From contig JAFYIC010000171.1 in the NCBI GenBank assembly GCA_017538845.1, forward strand, positions 1 to 7,910: DNA of 7,910 bases, read 5' to 3'. Positions 1 to 5,999 of the stretch are shown in pieces. Within the stretch, counting starts at the first letter, position 1; each line of letters opens with the position of its first letter. Under the pieces are notes generated by a model. The model searched no databases. It had not been told where the DNA came from and worked only from the letters and a program-made list of their open reading frames with translations. The translations under genes and the position numbers were made by a program. The DNA is from Bacillota bacterium (lineage in GTDB: Bacteria; Bacillota; Clostridia; Peptostreptococcales; Anaerovoracaceae).

Positions 1-630
1 GCTCTCCTTGTTATGCCTCAGGACATCCAGGCCCCTAAAGGCAGACTCATTCTGCCGCAGGTGCAGACTATACGGGAGCTGCTGGACACGAAATGCACTA
101 CCGTCTGTACAGTCGCAGACGGGCTTGACGCAGCGCTTGCAGCTCTCAGGTGCGCACCTAAACTGATCATAACCGACTCCCAGTGTTTCGATCTGGTGGA
201 CAAGGCGAGGCCGGAAGGAAGCCTTCTGACATCTTTCTCCGTTCTTTTCGCGGCATACAAGGGAGATATAAAGACGTTGGCGGAAGGAGCAAAGGCCATA
301 GACAACCTGACTGAGGATTCACACGTGCTCATCGCCGAAGCCTGCACCCATGCGCCTCTTGAAGAGGATATCGGCAGGGTCAAGATCCCCCGCATCCTTA
401 AGAAAAAGATAGGCGAAGGGATACACATCGACCACGTTTCCGGTGCGGATTTTCCGGAAGACCTTTCCGGATACGATCTGGTGATCCACTGCGGAGCGTG
501 CATGTTCAACAGGAAATACATGATGAGCCGCATCAAAGAAGCGGTAAGCCAGTCGGTGCCCATGACCAACTACGGCGTGGCCCTGGCGAAACTCACCGGC
601 ATACTGGACAAGGTCACGCTGCCGGAATAA
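1..630 (+). CDS. hydF: [FeFe]-hydrogenase maturation GTPase HydF, C-terminal part (5' end outside window)
   Basis: HydF is the GTP-binding scaffold on which the diiron subcluster of [FeFe] hydrogenase is assembled and from which it is passed to apo-HydA. The frame is open from base 1, and the ATG at 13 is an internal Met (the reading begins ALLVMPQDIQAPKGR), so the N-terminal GTPase domain lies upstream and only 209 residues, roughly half the usual protein, are visible. Numbered from the window edge, the iron-sulfur ligand set is C115-T-H117, then 45 residues, then H163-C164-G-A-C167. This is the CxH...HCxxC signature of the HydF cluster domain. The opening residues match the start of the middle dimerisation domain. 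The stop is TAA at 628-630. hydE follows after a 65-base spacer in the same direction, which fits a hyd maturation cluster. HydG is not in view and may lie upstream. Identification is firm from the motifs and the neighbour. Confidence 0.95.
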   Translation, partial: ALLVMPQDIQAPKGRLILPQVQTIRELLDTKCTTVCTVADGLDAALAALRCAPKLIITDSQCFDLVDKARPEGSLLTSFSVLFAAYKGDIKTLAEGAKAIDNLTEDSHVLIAEACTHAPLEEDIGRVKIPRILKKKIGEGIHIDHVSGADFPEDLSGYDLVIHCGACMFNRKYMMSRIKEAVSQSVPMTNYGVALAKLTGILDKVTLPE

Positions 631-636
631 TATAAT
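605..636 (+). promoter_or_regulatory. possible sigma-A-type promoter for hydE
   Basis: TATAAT at 631-636 is an exact -10 consensus directly after the hydF stop. TGGACA at 605-610 matches the -35 consensus at five of six positions, but the spacer is 20 bases, longer than the usual 16-18, and there is no TG extension. A start near 643 would place the 651-678 hairpin at the 5' end of the hydE transcript. The AT-rich match could be chance, and hydE could simply be read through from hydF. Confidence 0.3.
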
Positions 637-650
637 AAAAACGGGAAATG

Positions 651-678
651 ACGACCTGCGCTTTGTGCGCAGGCGCGT
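651..678 (+). other. GC-rich RNA hairpin in hydF-hydE spacer
   Basis: CCTGCGC at 655-661 pairs perfectly with GCGCAGG at 667-673 around a five-base loop (TTTGT). ACG at 651-653 can pair with CGT at 676-678 across a small internal loop, giving ten pairs in total. The sequence after the stem is TTTATC, not a run of T, so this is not a convincing terminator. It ends just before the hydE SD (AAAGGAG, 684-690). It may be a partial terminator, a processing or stability element, or part of a hydE leader. The role is unknown. Confidence 0.5.
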
Positions 679-695
679 TTATCAAAGGAGCACAT

Positions 696-1739
696 ATGAC
701 TGAATCAGCAAAGGACCTGGTAACGAAACTTTATGAGACCCGGGACCTGATAGATGAAGAGTTCAGGACTCTTCTTGAAACAGATGAATACGACGAGGAG
801 CTTTTCAAAAAAGCAGATCAGGTCAGAAGAGAACACTACGGTGACAAAGTGTACTTAAGAGGCCTGATAGAGTTCACCAATTACTGCAGGAACAACTGCA
901 GTTACTGCGGCATACGCAAAAGCAACCAGAACCTGGAAAGATACAGGCTTTCCAAGGAGCAGATACTGAACTGCTGCAGGGAAGGCTACGAACTGGGCTA
1001 CAGGACTTTCGTCCTTCAGGGCGGCGAAGACATCTACTACAAAGACAAGATACTTTGCGATATAATATCTGATATACACAAGGAATTTCCGGACTGCGCC
1101 ATCACCCTGTCGGTAGGCGAAAGATCCAGGGAAAGTTATCAGGCCCTGTTCGACGCGGGAGCCAGAAGATATCTTCTCAGGCATGAAGCCGCAGACGACA
1201 ATCTTTACAGAAGGCTTCACCCGGGCACCATGTCGCTTGAGAACAGAAAAAAGTGCCTGTTCGACTTAAAGGAAATAGGTTATCAGGTGGGAGCCGGATT
1301 CATGGTAGGCGCTCCATATCAGACCACGGAGAACCTGATCGCGGACCTGAGGTTCCTGCAGGAATTATCGCCTGATATGATAGGGATAGGCCCGTATATA
1401 AAGCATAAAGACACACCGATGAAATGGTTCAAAAATGGCAGTATGGAACTGACCCTTAGGCTTGTGGCAATACTTAGGCTCATGTTCCCATACGCGCTTC
1501 TGCCGTCGACCACGGCGCTGGGAACAATAGATCCGAAGGGCAGGGAACTGGGACTGCAGGCAGGAGCCAACGTAGTGATGCCCAATCTTTCACCGGTGGA
1601 TGTGAGAGATAAATACGCTCTCTATGAAAACAAGATATGTACCGGAGAGGAGTCGGCTCAGTGCAGAAACTGCCTTGAGATGAGAGTACTTGCGGCCGGA
1701 TACGAAGTAGTCACGGACAGAGGTGACGTGAAGCGATGA
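696..1739 (+). CDS. hydE: [FeFe]-hydrogenase maturation radical SAM enzyme HydE
   Basis: HydE is the radical S-adenosylmethionine enzyme that acts with HydG and HydF in making the organometallic diiron subcluster of [FeFe] hydrogenase. The 347-residue protein has the radical SAM cluster motif C64-x3-C68-x2-C71 (NYCRNNCSYCGIR) near the N-terminus, followed by features of the family TIM barrel such as LQGGED (108-112) and the GAGFMVGAPYQT loop (199-210). Near the C-terminus C315-x7-C323-x2-C326 forms the accessory iron-sulfur site found in only part of the family. The ATG at 696 is chosen because AAAGGAG (684-690) lies five bases before it and because the length and cysteine positions then match known HydE proteins. 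An in-frame ATG at 648 would add 16 residues (MTTCALCAGAFIKGAH) but lacks a good SD and is followed at once by the spacer hairpin. It lies downstream of hydF and is probably one unit with it. BioB and PylB are related, but the paired HydF and the C-terminal site favour HydE. Confidence 0.95.
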   Translation: MTESAKDLVTKLYETRDLIDEEFRTLLETDEYDEELFKKADQVRREHYGDKVYLRGLIEFTNYCRNNCSYCGIRKSNQNLERYRLSKEQILNCCREGYELGYRTFVLQGGEDIYYKDKILCDIISDIHKEFPDCAITLSVGERSRESYQALFDAGARRYLLRHEAADDNLYRRLHPGTMSLENRKKCLFDLKEIGYQVGAGFMVGAPYQTTENLIADLRFLQELSPDMIGIGPYIKHKDTPMKWFKNGSMELTLRLVAILRLMFPYALLPSTTALGTIDPKGRELGLQAGANVVMPNLSPVDVRDKYALYENKICTGEESAQCRNCLEMRVLAAGYEVVTDRGDVKR

Positions 1740-1772
1740 TCCCTGTGACCATCGGAAGATCGGAGAAAGCGG

Positions 1773-2885
1773 ATGCAGATAACCAAGGAAAAAGAAAAAC
1801 GCGCCCTTATCGCCATGAGCGGCGGCGTTGATTCGAGCATGGCTGCCAAACTGACTTTGGAGCAGGGTTTTGAATGCATCGGCTGCACCATGAAACTCTT
1901 TGAAAATGAGGATGCAGGCATCGACCCGCAGCGGACCTGCTGCAGTCTCGAAGACGTGGAGGACGCAAGGAGCGTCGCCACAAAACTGGGGATGCCCTAT
2001 TACGTTTTCAATTACAAAGACGCGTTCAGAAGCTGCGTTATGGACAAATTCGCGGAAAGCTACGCGAAGGGCATGACTCCCAATCCCTGTATCGACTGCA
2101 ATAACTATCTTAAATTCAGAAAACTTCTGCGCAGAGCGGAGGAACTGGAATGCAGATATGTGGTCACGGGACATTACGCCCGGATCGAATATGATGAGGA
2201 GACCGGCAAATATCTCCTGAAGAAAGGTCTGGACCTTAGTAAAGATCAGAGCTACGTGCTTTATCAGATGAATCAGGAACAGCTTTCCAGAACGCTCATG
2301 CCACTGGGAGACTTAACGAAAACGGAAGTCCGCGCTCTGGCTGAGGAAAACGGCTTCGTCAATGCCGAAAAACCGGACAGTGAAGATATATGCTTCGTTC
2401 CCGACGGGGACTATGCCAAAATGATCGAAAGGCATCTGGGAAAGAAATTCCCCGAAGGCGACTTTGTCGATCCGGAGGGCAACGTGATCGGCACCCATCG
2501 GGGCATCATCCACTACACTGTGGGCCAGCGTAAACATCTGGGGCAGACTTTCGGCGAACCCAGATATGTGTGCGGGATAGATGCGGAAAACAACAGGGTA
2601 GTCCTTGGCAGCAACGAGGATACTTTCTCGGAAAAGGCATTTGCTACCGACGTCAACTGGATCTCGGGAGAGATCCCGGAAGGCGAAGTCAGGTGCAAAG
2701 TGAAGACCAGATACAAGCAGCAGGAGCAGTGGGCCACAGTAAAGCCGCTGAACGCTGAAGGCACCGAAGCGGAGATCATATTCGACGAGCCTCTGCGCGC
2801 CATAACCCCGTGTCAGGCAGCCGTATTCTACGACGGCGACACAGTCCTGGGCGGCGGCACCATAGTCAAGGTGAAAAACCCGTAA
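1773..2885 (+). CDS. mnmA: tRNA-specific 2-thiouridylase MnmA
   Basis: MnmA activates U34 in the anticodon of Lys, Glu and Gln tRNAs by adenylation and replaces its 2-oxygen with sulfur relayed from a cysteine desulfurase. It acts in the cytoplasm. The 370-residue protein has the ATP-binding PP-loop SGGVDSS at 16-22, the first catalytic cysteine in NPCIDCN (C106, with C109 forming CxxC), VTGHYAR at 131-137, and the second catalytic cysteine in DSEDICF (C207). GQRKHLG at 251-257 and the C-terminal beta-barrel segment TPCQAAVFYDGD (345-356) complete the family pattern. Length is normal. GGAG at 1762-1765 lies seven bases before the ATG. The gene follows hydE by 33 bases with no terminator between, so co-transcription is likely. 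No terminator with a T-run was seen after it, and the rpmE promoter begins only eight bases beyond the stop. No cysteine desulfurase gene is in the window. Confidence 0.96.
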   Translation: MQITKEKEKRALIAMSGGVDSSMAAKLTLEQGFECIGCTMKLFENEDAGIDPQRTCCSLEDVEDARSVATKLGMPYYVFNYKDAFRSCVMDKFAESYAKGMTPNPCIDCNNYLKFRKLLRRAEELECRYVVTGHYARIEYDEETGKYLLKKGLDLSKDQSYVLYQMNQEQLSRTLMPLGDLTKTEVRALAEENGFVNAEKPDSEDICFVPDGDYAKMIERHLGKKFPEGDFVDPEGNVIGTHRGIIHYTVGQRKHLGQTFGEPRYVCGIDAENNRVVLGSNEDTFSEKAFATDVNWISGEIPEGEVRCKVKTRYKQQEQWATVKPLNAEGTEAEIIFDEPLRAITPCQAAVFYDGDTVLGGGTIVKVKNP

Positions 2886-2892
2886 AAAACCC

Positions 2893-2921
2893 TTGCATAT
2901 CAACATTCCCTGTGATATATT
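2893..2921 (+). promoter_or_regulatory. promoter of rpmE (extended -10)
   Basis: TTGCAT at 2893-2898 (-35) and TATATT at 2916-2921 (-10, five of six matches) are separated by exactly 17 bases. A TG at 2913-2914 sits one base before the -10 element, as in extended -10 promoters. Transcription would begin near 2928, giving a leader of about 80 bases before rpmE. The position, directly between the mnmA stop and a ribosomal protein gene, supports it. Confidence 0.65.
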
Positions 2922-2927
2922 ATACAA

Positions 2928-3009
2928 GCTGTCGTCAAAGTGTTGATCGGACATGGAGAGGCGGCAAATTATGCAAAGGCACAGCCTGAGCAGGAAAGAG
3001 GTGAAAAGC
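2928..3009 (+). promoter_or_regulatory. structured rpmE 5' leader, possible L31 autoregulatory site
   Basis: The predicted leader can fold. TGTC (2930-2933) pairs with GACA (2950-2953) and, after bulged bases, TCAA (2935-2938) pairs with TTGA (2943-2946) around AGTG. A competing long-range pairing joins GCTGT (2928-2932) to ACAGC (2981-2985), just upstream of the SD AGGTG (2999-3003). L31 leader RNAs that bind the protein are described in several bacterial groups, but I cannot match this one to a known consensus by eye. The structure is an inference from base pairing alone. Confidence 0.3.
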
Positions 3010-3210
3010 ATGAAGGAAGGAATCCATCCTGAATATAAGGAATGTAAAGTAACTTGCGCATGCGGTAACACATTCGTTACACGGTCTACTGAAGAAGAGA
3101 TCAGATTAGACGTGTGCTCAGAGTGCCATCCATTCTTTACAGGACAGCAGAAGTTCATCAATCGCGGCGGACGCGTTGAGAAATTCAAGAACAAGTACAA
3201 CCTTGACTAG
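3010..3210 (+). CDS. rpmE: 50S ribosomal protein L31, zinc-binding (C+) type
   Basis: L31 is a small protein of the large ribosomal subunit that contributes to a bridge with the small subunit. The 66-residue product carries the four-cysteine zinc ribbon of the C+ form: C16-x-C18 (TCACG) and C36-x2-C39 (CSECHPF), followed by the conserved FFTGQQKF and GGRVEKF segments. In many bacteria the C+ form is used when zinc is plentiful and may be replaced by a cysteine-free paralogue under zinc limitation. No such paralogue is in this window. The ATG at 3010 is chosen because AGGTG lies six bases upstream and the protein then begins MKEGIHPEY as usual. The frame stays open back to an ATG at 2953, but that would add 19 residues foreign to the family. 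The gene has its own promoter and is closed by a strong terminator, so it is probably largely monocistronic. Confidence 0.97.
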   Translation: MKEGIHPEYKECKVTCACGNTFVTRSTEEEIRLDVCSECHPFFTGQQKFINRGGRVEKFKNKYNLD

Positions 3211-3237
3211 TAAAGAAAAGTTGTATCTTAAAAAGAC

Positions 3238-3276
3238 CCGGAAGTTCAGAAATTACTTTGGACTTTCGGTTTTTTT
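3238..3276 (+). terminator. intrinsic terminator after rpmE
   Basis: CCGGAAGTTC (3238-3247) pairs with GGACTTTCGG (3260-3269), and three further pairs (AGA 3248-3250 with TTT 3257-3259) leave a six-base loop AATTAC. The stem has 13 pairs, of which three are G-T. It is followed at once by seven T (3270-3276). It starts 27 bases after the rpmE stop and separates rpmE from the prfA group. Confidence 0.9.
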
Positions 3277-3289
3277 ATGCCCCCGGATA

Positions 3290-3298
3290 TGTTAAAAT
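3290..3298 (+). promoter_or_regulatory. possible extended -10 promoter of prfA operon
   Basis: TGTTAAAAT at 3290-3298 is a TG-n-TAAAAT extended -10 element (five of six matches). No good -35 is present: the hexamer at the right distance (3270-3275) is the T-run of the rpmE terminator. A start near 3305 would give a leader of about 50 bases containing a small hairpin, GCCC 3315-3318 with GGGC 3327-3330. A promoter is expected here because the terminator just upstream should block most readthrough. Confidence 0.45.
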
Positions 3299-3354
3299 TA
3301 AATTGATTTAGAATGCCCTTTCTATGGGGCAAAAACATCTATCCGGAGAGAAAA

Positions 3355-4422
3355 ATGTTCGACAAATTAGACTTCATAACAGATAAATACGCAGAGCTTT
3401 CCCAGAAGGTGTCAGACCCTGAAGTTATCAACAATCAGGCGGTCTGGCAGAAGCACGTAAAAGAGATGGGAGAGCTTGAGCCCATAGTCAAAAAATACGA
3501 GGAATACAAGAAGGTAAAGACCGGGATGGAAGAAGCCCGGGAAATGCTCAATGAGAGCGGCCAGGACGAAGAGATGAAGGAACTGGCCAAGATGGAACTT
3601 TCCGAACTGGAAGAAAAGCTTCCCGCTCTTGAAGAGGAACTGAAAGTCCTTCTTCTTCCAAAGGACCCCAACGATGAAAAGAACGTAATACTTGAGATAA
3701 GAGCCGGCACCGGCGGTGAAGAGGCGGCTCTCTTTGGCGCGGATCTTCTCAGGATGTACACACGCTACGCAGAGCGTAAAGGCTGGAAGACTGAGATCAT
3801 GGAACTGAACGAGACCGGTATCGGCGGCGTCAAGGAAGCTGTAATGCTCATCAAGGGTAAGGGAGCATATTCAAGACTCAAGTACGAAAGCGGAGCACAC
3901 AGGGTGCAGCGTGTACCCGAGACGGAATCCAGCGGCAGGATACATACATCTGCGGCAACAGTTGCCGTGCTCCCGGAGATAGACGACGTGGAAGTGGACC
4001 TTGACCCCAACGACGTAAGAGTGGACGTTTACCGCGCTTCCGGTAACGGCGGCCAGTGCGTAAACACTACGGACTCGGCAGTAAGGCTGACTCATGAGCC
4101 TACGGGGCTTGTCGTAACCTGTCAGGATGAGAAATCCCAGATAAAGAACAAGGACAAGGCGTTCAAGGTGCTCAGAGCAAGGCTTTACGACCTGAAACTG
4201 AGAGAACAGCAGGACGAGATCTCCGCTGAAAGAAAGAGCCAGGTAGGTACGGGTGACAGAAGCGAGAGAATCAGGACATACAACTTCCCGCAGGGAAGGA
4301 TCACGGACCACAGGATCGGCATGACCCTGTACAAGCTGGACTATTTTCTGGACGGAGAGATCGACGAAGTGATTGACGGACTTATCACAAACGACCAGGC
4401 TGAGAAGATGAAGGAGTTCTAA
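3355..4422 (+). CDS. prfA: peptide chain release factor 1 (RF1)
   Basis: RF1 reads UAA and UAG stop codons in the ribosomal A site and triggers peptide release. The 355-residue protein has the codon-recognition tripeptide of the RF1 type, PxT, as PET at 188-190 within [25 protein letters not shown]2 would have SPF. The catalytic GGQ is at 232-234 in [22 protein letters not shown]. Residue 235 after GGQ is Cys, where E. coli has His. The acidic, Lys/Glu-rich N-terminal region (about 30-105) fits the helical domain 1, which can form coiled coils. The ATG at 3355 is chosen because GGAGAG (3345-3350) is well spaced and MFDKLD is the usual start. An in-frame ATG at 3313 would add 14 unmatched residues. 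The stop TAA overlaps the next start (TAATG), so translation of ywlC is probably coupled. The methyltransferase gene prmC, which commonly accompanies prfA, is not adjacent. Confidence 0.97.
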   Translation: MFDKLDFITDKYAELSQKVSDPEVINNQAVWQKHVKEMGELEPIVKKYEEYKKVKTGMEEAREMLNESGQDEEMKELAKMELSELEEKLPALEEELKVLLLPKDPNDEKNVILEIRAGTGGEEAALFGADLLRMYTRYAERKGWKTEIMELNETGIGGVKEAVMLIKGKGAYSRLKYESGAHRVQRVPETESSGRIHTSAATVAVLPEIDDVEVDLDPNDVRVDVYRASGNGGQCVNTTDSAVRLTHEPTGLVVTCQDEKSQIKNKDKAFKVLRARLYDLKLREQQDEISAERKSQVGTGDRSERIRTYNFPQGRITDHRIGMTLYKLDYFLDGEIDEVIDGLITNDQAEKMKEF

Positions 4423-5450
4423 TGGACACGCTCATACTTGATCCGACAGATGAAAATATAGCGAAGGCGGCGAAGATACTGGCAGACGGCGGCCTTGTGG
4501 CGTTTCCCACAGAGACGGTGTACGGTCTGGGAGCGGATGCCCTCAACGAAGACGCGGTAAAGCGCGTGTACGAAGCAAAGGGAAGACCATCCGACAATCC
4601 CATGATAGTGCACATAAGCCGTGCCAGCGACATAGGCCAGACCACAAGGATGCTCAGCCCTGACATCGTGAACCTGATAGATAATTTCTGGCCGGGTCCT
4701 CTTACGCTGGTAGTAAAAAAGAGGGACGAGATACCAAAGACCACCACGGGAGGTCTCGATACGGTGGCGGTAAGGCTGCCCGACAACGAGACCGCAAGAA
4801 AACTGATCAATCTGGCGGGAGTACCGGTGGCTGCGCCAAGCGCCAACCTTTCCGGAAGACCCAGCCCGACCACATATGAACACGTGGTAGAGGACCTTAA
4901 CGGCAAAGTGGACGTGATACTTAAAGGCGAGCCCTGCAGAGTGGGCATAGAATCCACGGTTCTGGACATGACCGGGGATACTCCCATGATACTGCGTCCG
5001 GGAATACTTACCGCGGAACAGCTGGAGGCAGCCATAGGTAAAAAGGTCGAAATAGATCCGGCAGCGCTGCGTACAGCCAATGAAATGAAAGAGATAGCCG
5101 AGGGCAGGAAAACGGATGACGTTATCCCCAAGGCTCCCGGCATGAAATACAAGCACTATGCGCCTAAGGCGGAGATGCTCATAGTCGAAGGCGCCCGTGA
5201 CAACGTGAAGAGAGAGATCGAAAGGCTGAAGGGACTCAACGAAAAGCTGGGATCCAAAGTCGGCGTCATACTCTTTGAGGAAAGGGCTTTCATCGAGGCG
5301 GCCCATGACTTTTTCGCCAGACTCAGAGACCTGGACAATGAAGGTGTGGATCTGATCCTTGCCGGAGCCCTAAGCGACACCGACGGAGTAGGATTCGCAG
5401 TCATGAACAGGATGCTCAAATCAGCAGGATACAACATAGTTAAAGTATGA
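4422..5450 (+). CDS. ywlC: L-threonylcarbamoyladenylate synthase, YrdC plus Sua5 domains
   Basis: This enzyme makes threonylcarbamoyl-AMP from threonine, bicarbonate and ATP. The TsaBDE machinery then uses it to form t6A37 on tRNAs reading ANN codons. The 342-residue protein is the long Sua5 form. The YrdC domain spans about 12-200, with the FPTETVYGLG segment (28-37), KGRPSDNP (53-60) and the PSANLSG segment (139-145). The linker PGMKYKHYAP (239-248) precedes a C-terminal Sua5 domain ending in GFAVMNRMLKSAGYN (324-338). AAGGAG at 4411-4416 lies inside the prfA end, five bases before the ATG, and the start shares one base with the prfA stop, which indicates translational coupling. tsaB, tsaD and tsaE are not in the window. 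The short YrdC-only form (TsaC) is ruled out by length. The gene is also called sua5 or tsaC in different annotations. Confidence 0.95.
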   Translation: MDTLILDPTDENIAKAAKILADGGLVAFPTETVYGLGADALNEDAVKRVYEAKGRPSDNPMIVHISRASDIGQTTRMLSPDIVNLIDNFWPGPLTLVVKKRDEIPKTTTGGLDTVAVRLPDNETARKLINLAGVPVAAPSANLSGRPSPTTYEHVVEDLNGKVDVILKGEPCRVGIESTVLDMTGDTPMILRPGILTAEQLEAAIGKKVEIDPAALRTANEMKEIAEGRKTDDVIPKAPGMKYKHYAPKAEMLIVEGARDNVKREIERLKGLNEKLGSKVGVILFEERAFIEAAHDFFARLRDLDNEGVDLILAGALSDTDGVGFAVMNRMLKSAGYNIVKV

Positions 5451-5511
5451 TCAGCGGCGGATCCGGCGCGCAGGCGTGACGGACACCGCGGTATGCAAAG
5501 GCGGTAGAAAA

Positions 5512-5943
5512 ATGATTATAGCAGTAGCAAGCGATCACGGCGGTTTTGCTCTGAAGGACGCGGTAAAGCTCCATCTTCTTGAAAAAGGCATCGAAGTAGC
5601 GGATCTGGGAACATACAATGAAGATTCGGTGGATTATCCGGAATTCGGAAAGAAATGCGCGGAGGAAGTAGCCTCCGGGAAAGCGGACAAAGGTATAGTC
5701 TGCTGCGGTACGGGAATAGGCATTTCCATTGCCGCCAACAAGGTAAAAGGAATAAGATGCGCCCTGTGTGTAAATGAGGAGATGGCTGAGATGGCGTCAA
5801 AGCACAACAACGCCAACATGATCTCCATGGGAGGCAGGATCCTCGATACAGAGACGGCGCTGAAGATAGTCGATACGTGGCTGAACACTGAGTTTGAAGG
5901 AGGACGCCACAAGAGACGCACGGATATGCTGGATGCGATGTGA
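5512..5943 (+). CDS. rpiB: ribose-5-phosphate isomerase B
   Basis: RpiB interconverts ribose 5-phosphate and ribulose 5-phosphate in the non-oxidative pentose phosphate pathway, and some relatives act on allose 6-phosphate or galactose 6-phosphate. The 143-residue protein is of normal length. It opens [15 protein letters not shown] (D8-H9-G10-G11), has the catalytic-loop cysteine in [15 protein letters not shown] (C65, equivalent to the E. coli active-site Cys), and an [12 protein letters not shown] segment with H98. The ATG at 5512 matches the family start. Its SD is modest (AAAGGCGG, 5497-5504) and partly lies in a possible short stem, ACCGC 5485-5489 with GCGGT 5501-5505. A GTG at 5476 in the same frame would add 12 residues (MTDTAVCKGGRK) that do not look native. 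It lies 61 bases after ywlC with no terminator, in the clostridial order prfA-ywlC-rpiB-upp. Its ribose 5-phosphate is the precursor of the PRPP used by Upp. Confidence 0.95.
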   Translation: MIIAVASDHGGFALKDAVKLHLLEKGIEVADLGTYNEDSVDYPEFGKKCAEEVASGKADKGIVCCGTGIGISIAANKVKGIRCALCVNEEMAEMASKHNNANMISMGGRILDTETALKIVDTWLNTEFEGGRHKRRTDMLDAM

Positions 5944-5950
5944 TCCGGCA

Positions 5951-5983
5951 GCCCTGCATCCGGCATCCGGACCGGCAAAGGGC
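5951..5983 (+). other. stable nested hairpin in rpiB-upp spacer
   Basis: GCCC (5951-5954) pairs with GGGC (5980-5983), TGC (5955-5957) with GCA (5975-5977), and TCCGG (5959-5963) with CCGGA (5967-5971) around a three-base loop CAT, for 12 pairs with small interruptions. ATCCGG occurs three times here (5943, 5958, 5965), so alternative pairings exist. The sequence downstream, ATTAAACAGATTT, lacks a T-run, so this is unlikely to be an intrinsic terminator. It may protect or process the mRNA end, or be part of the upp leader. Confidence 0.5.
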
Positions 5984-5999
5984 ATTAAACAGATTTGGT

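Noticed and set aside
648..695. Upstream start for hydE with a small CxxC extension (MTTCALCAG)
   Set aside because: It coincides with the hairpin sequence, which explains the CALC coding by chance, and the strong SD favours 696.
2886..2892. Terminator between mnmA and rpmE
   Set aside because: Only A-runs and a short AAAAACCC repeat are present at the mnmA end; there is no stem followed by Ts.
2953..3009. Possible longer L31 starting at the in-frame ATG 2953
   Set aside because: The added residues do not resemble L31, the ATG lies only about 25 bases after the predicted transcription start, and the ATG at 3010 has a well-placed SD.
4385..5152. Long open frame on the minus strand (255 codons) opposite ywlC; similar minus-strand frames at 2313-3200, 1590-2174, 4419-5306 and 18-569
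   Set aside because: Each lies wholly or mostly opposite a well-recognised gene; the conceptual proteins are low-complexity (Ser, Leu, Arg rich), match no family, and lack an SD. The 2313-3200 frame also runs through the rpmE promoter and terminates nothing sensible.
5451..5511. Palindromes CGGATCCG (5458-5465) and CCGCGG (5487-5492) as operators between ywlC and rpiB
   Set aside because: Both are short GC-rich palindromes of the kind expected by chance, with no promoter nearby and no second copy in a regulatory position.
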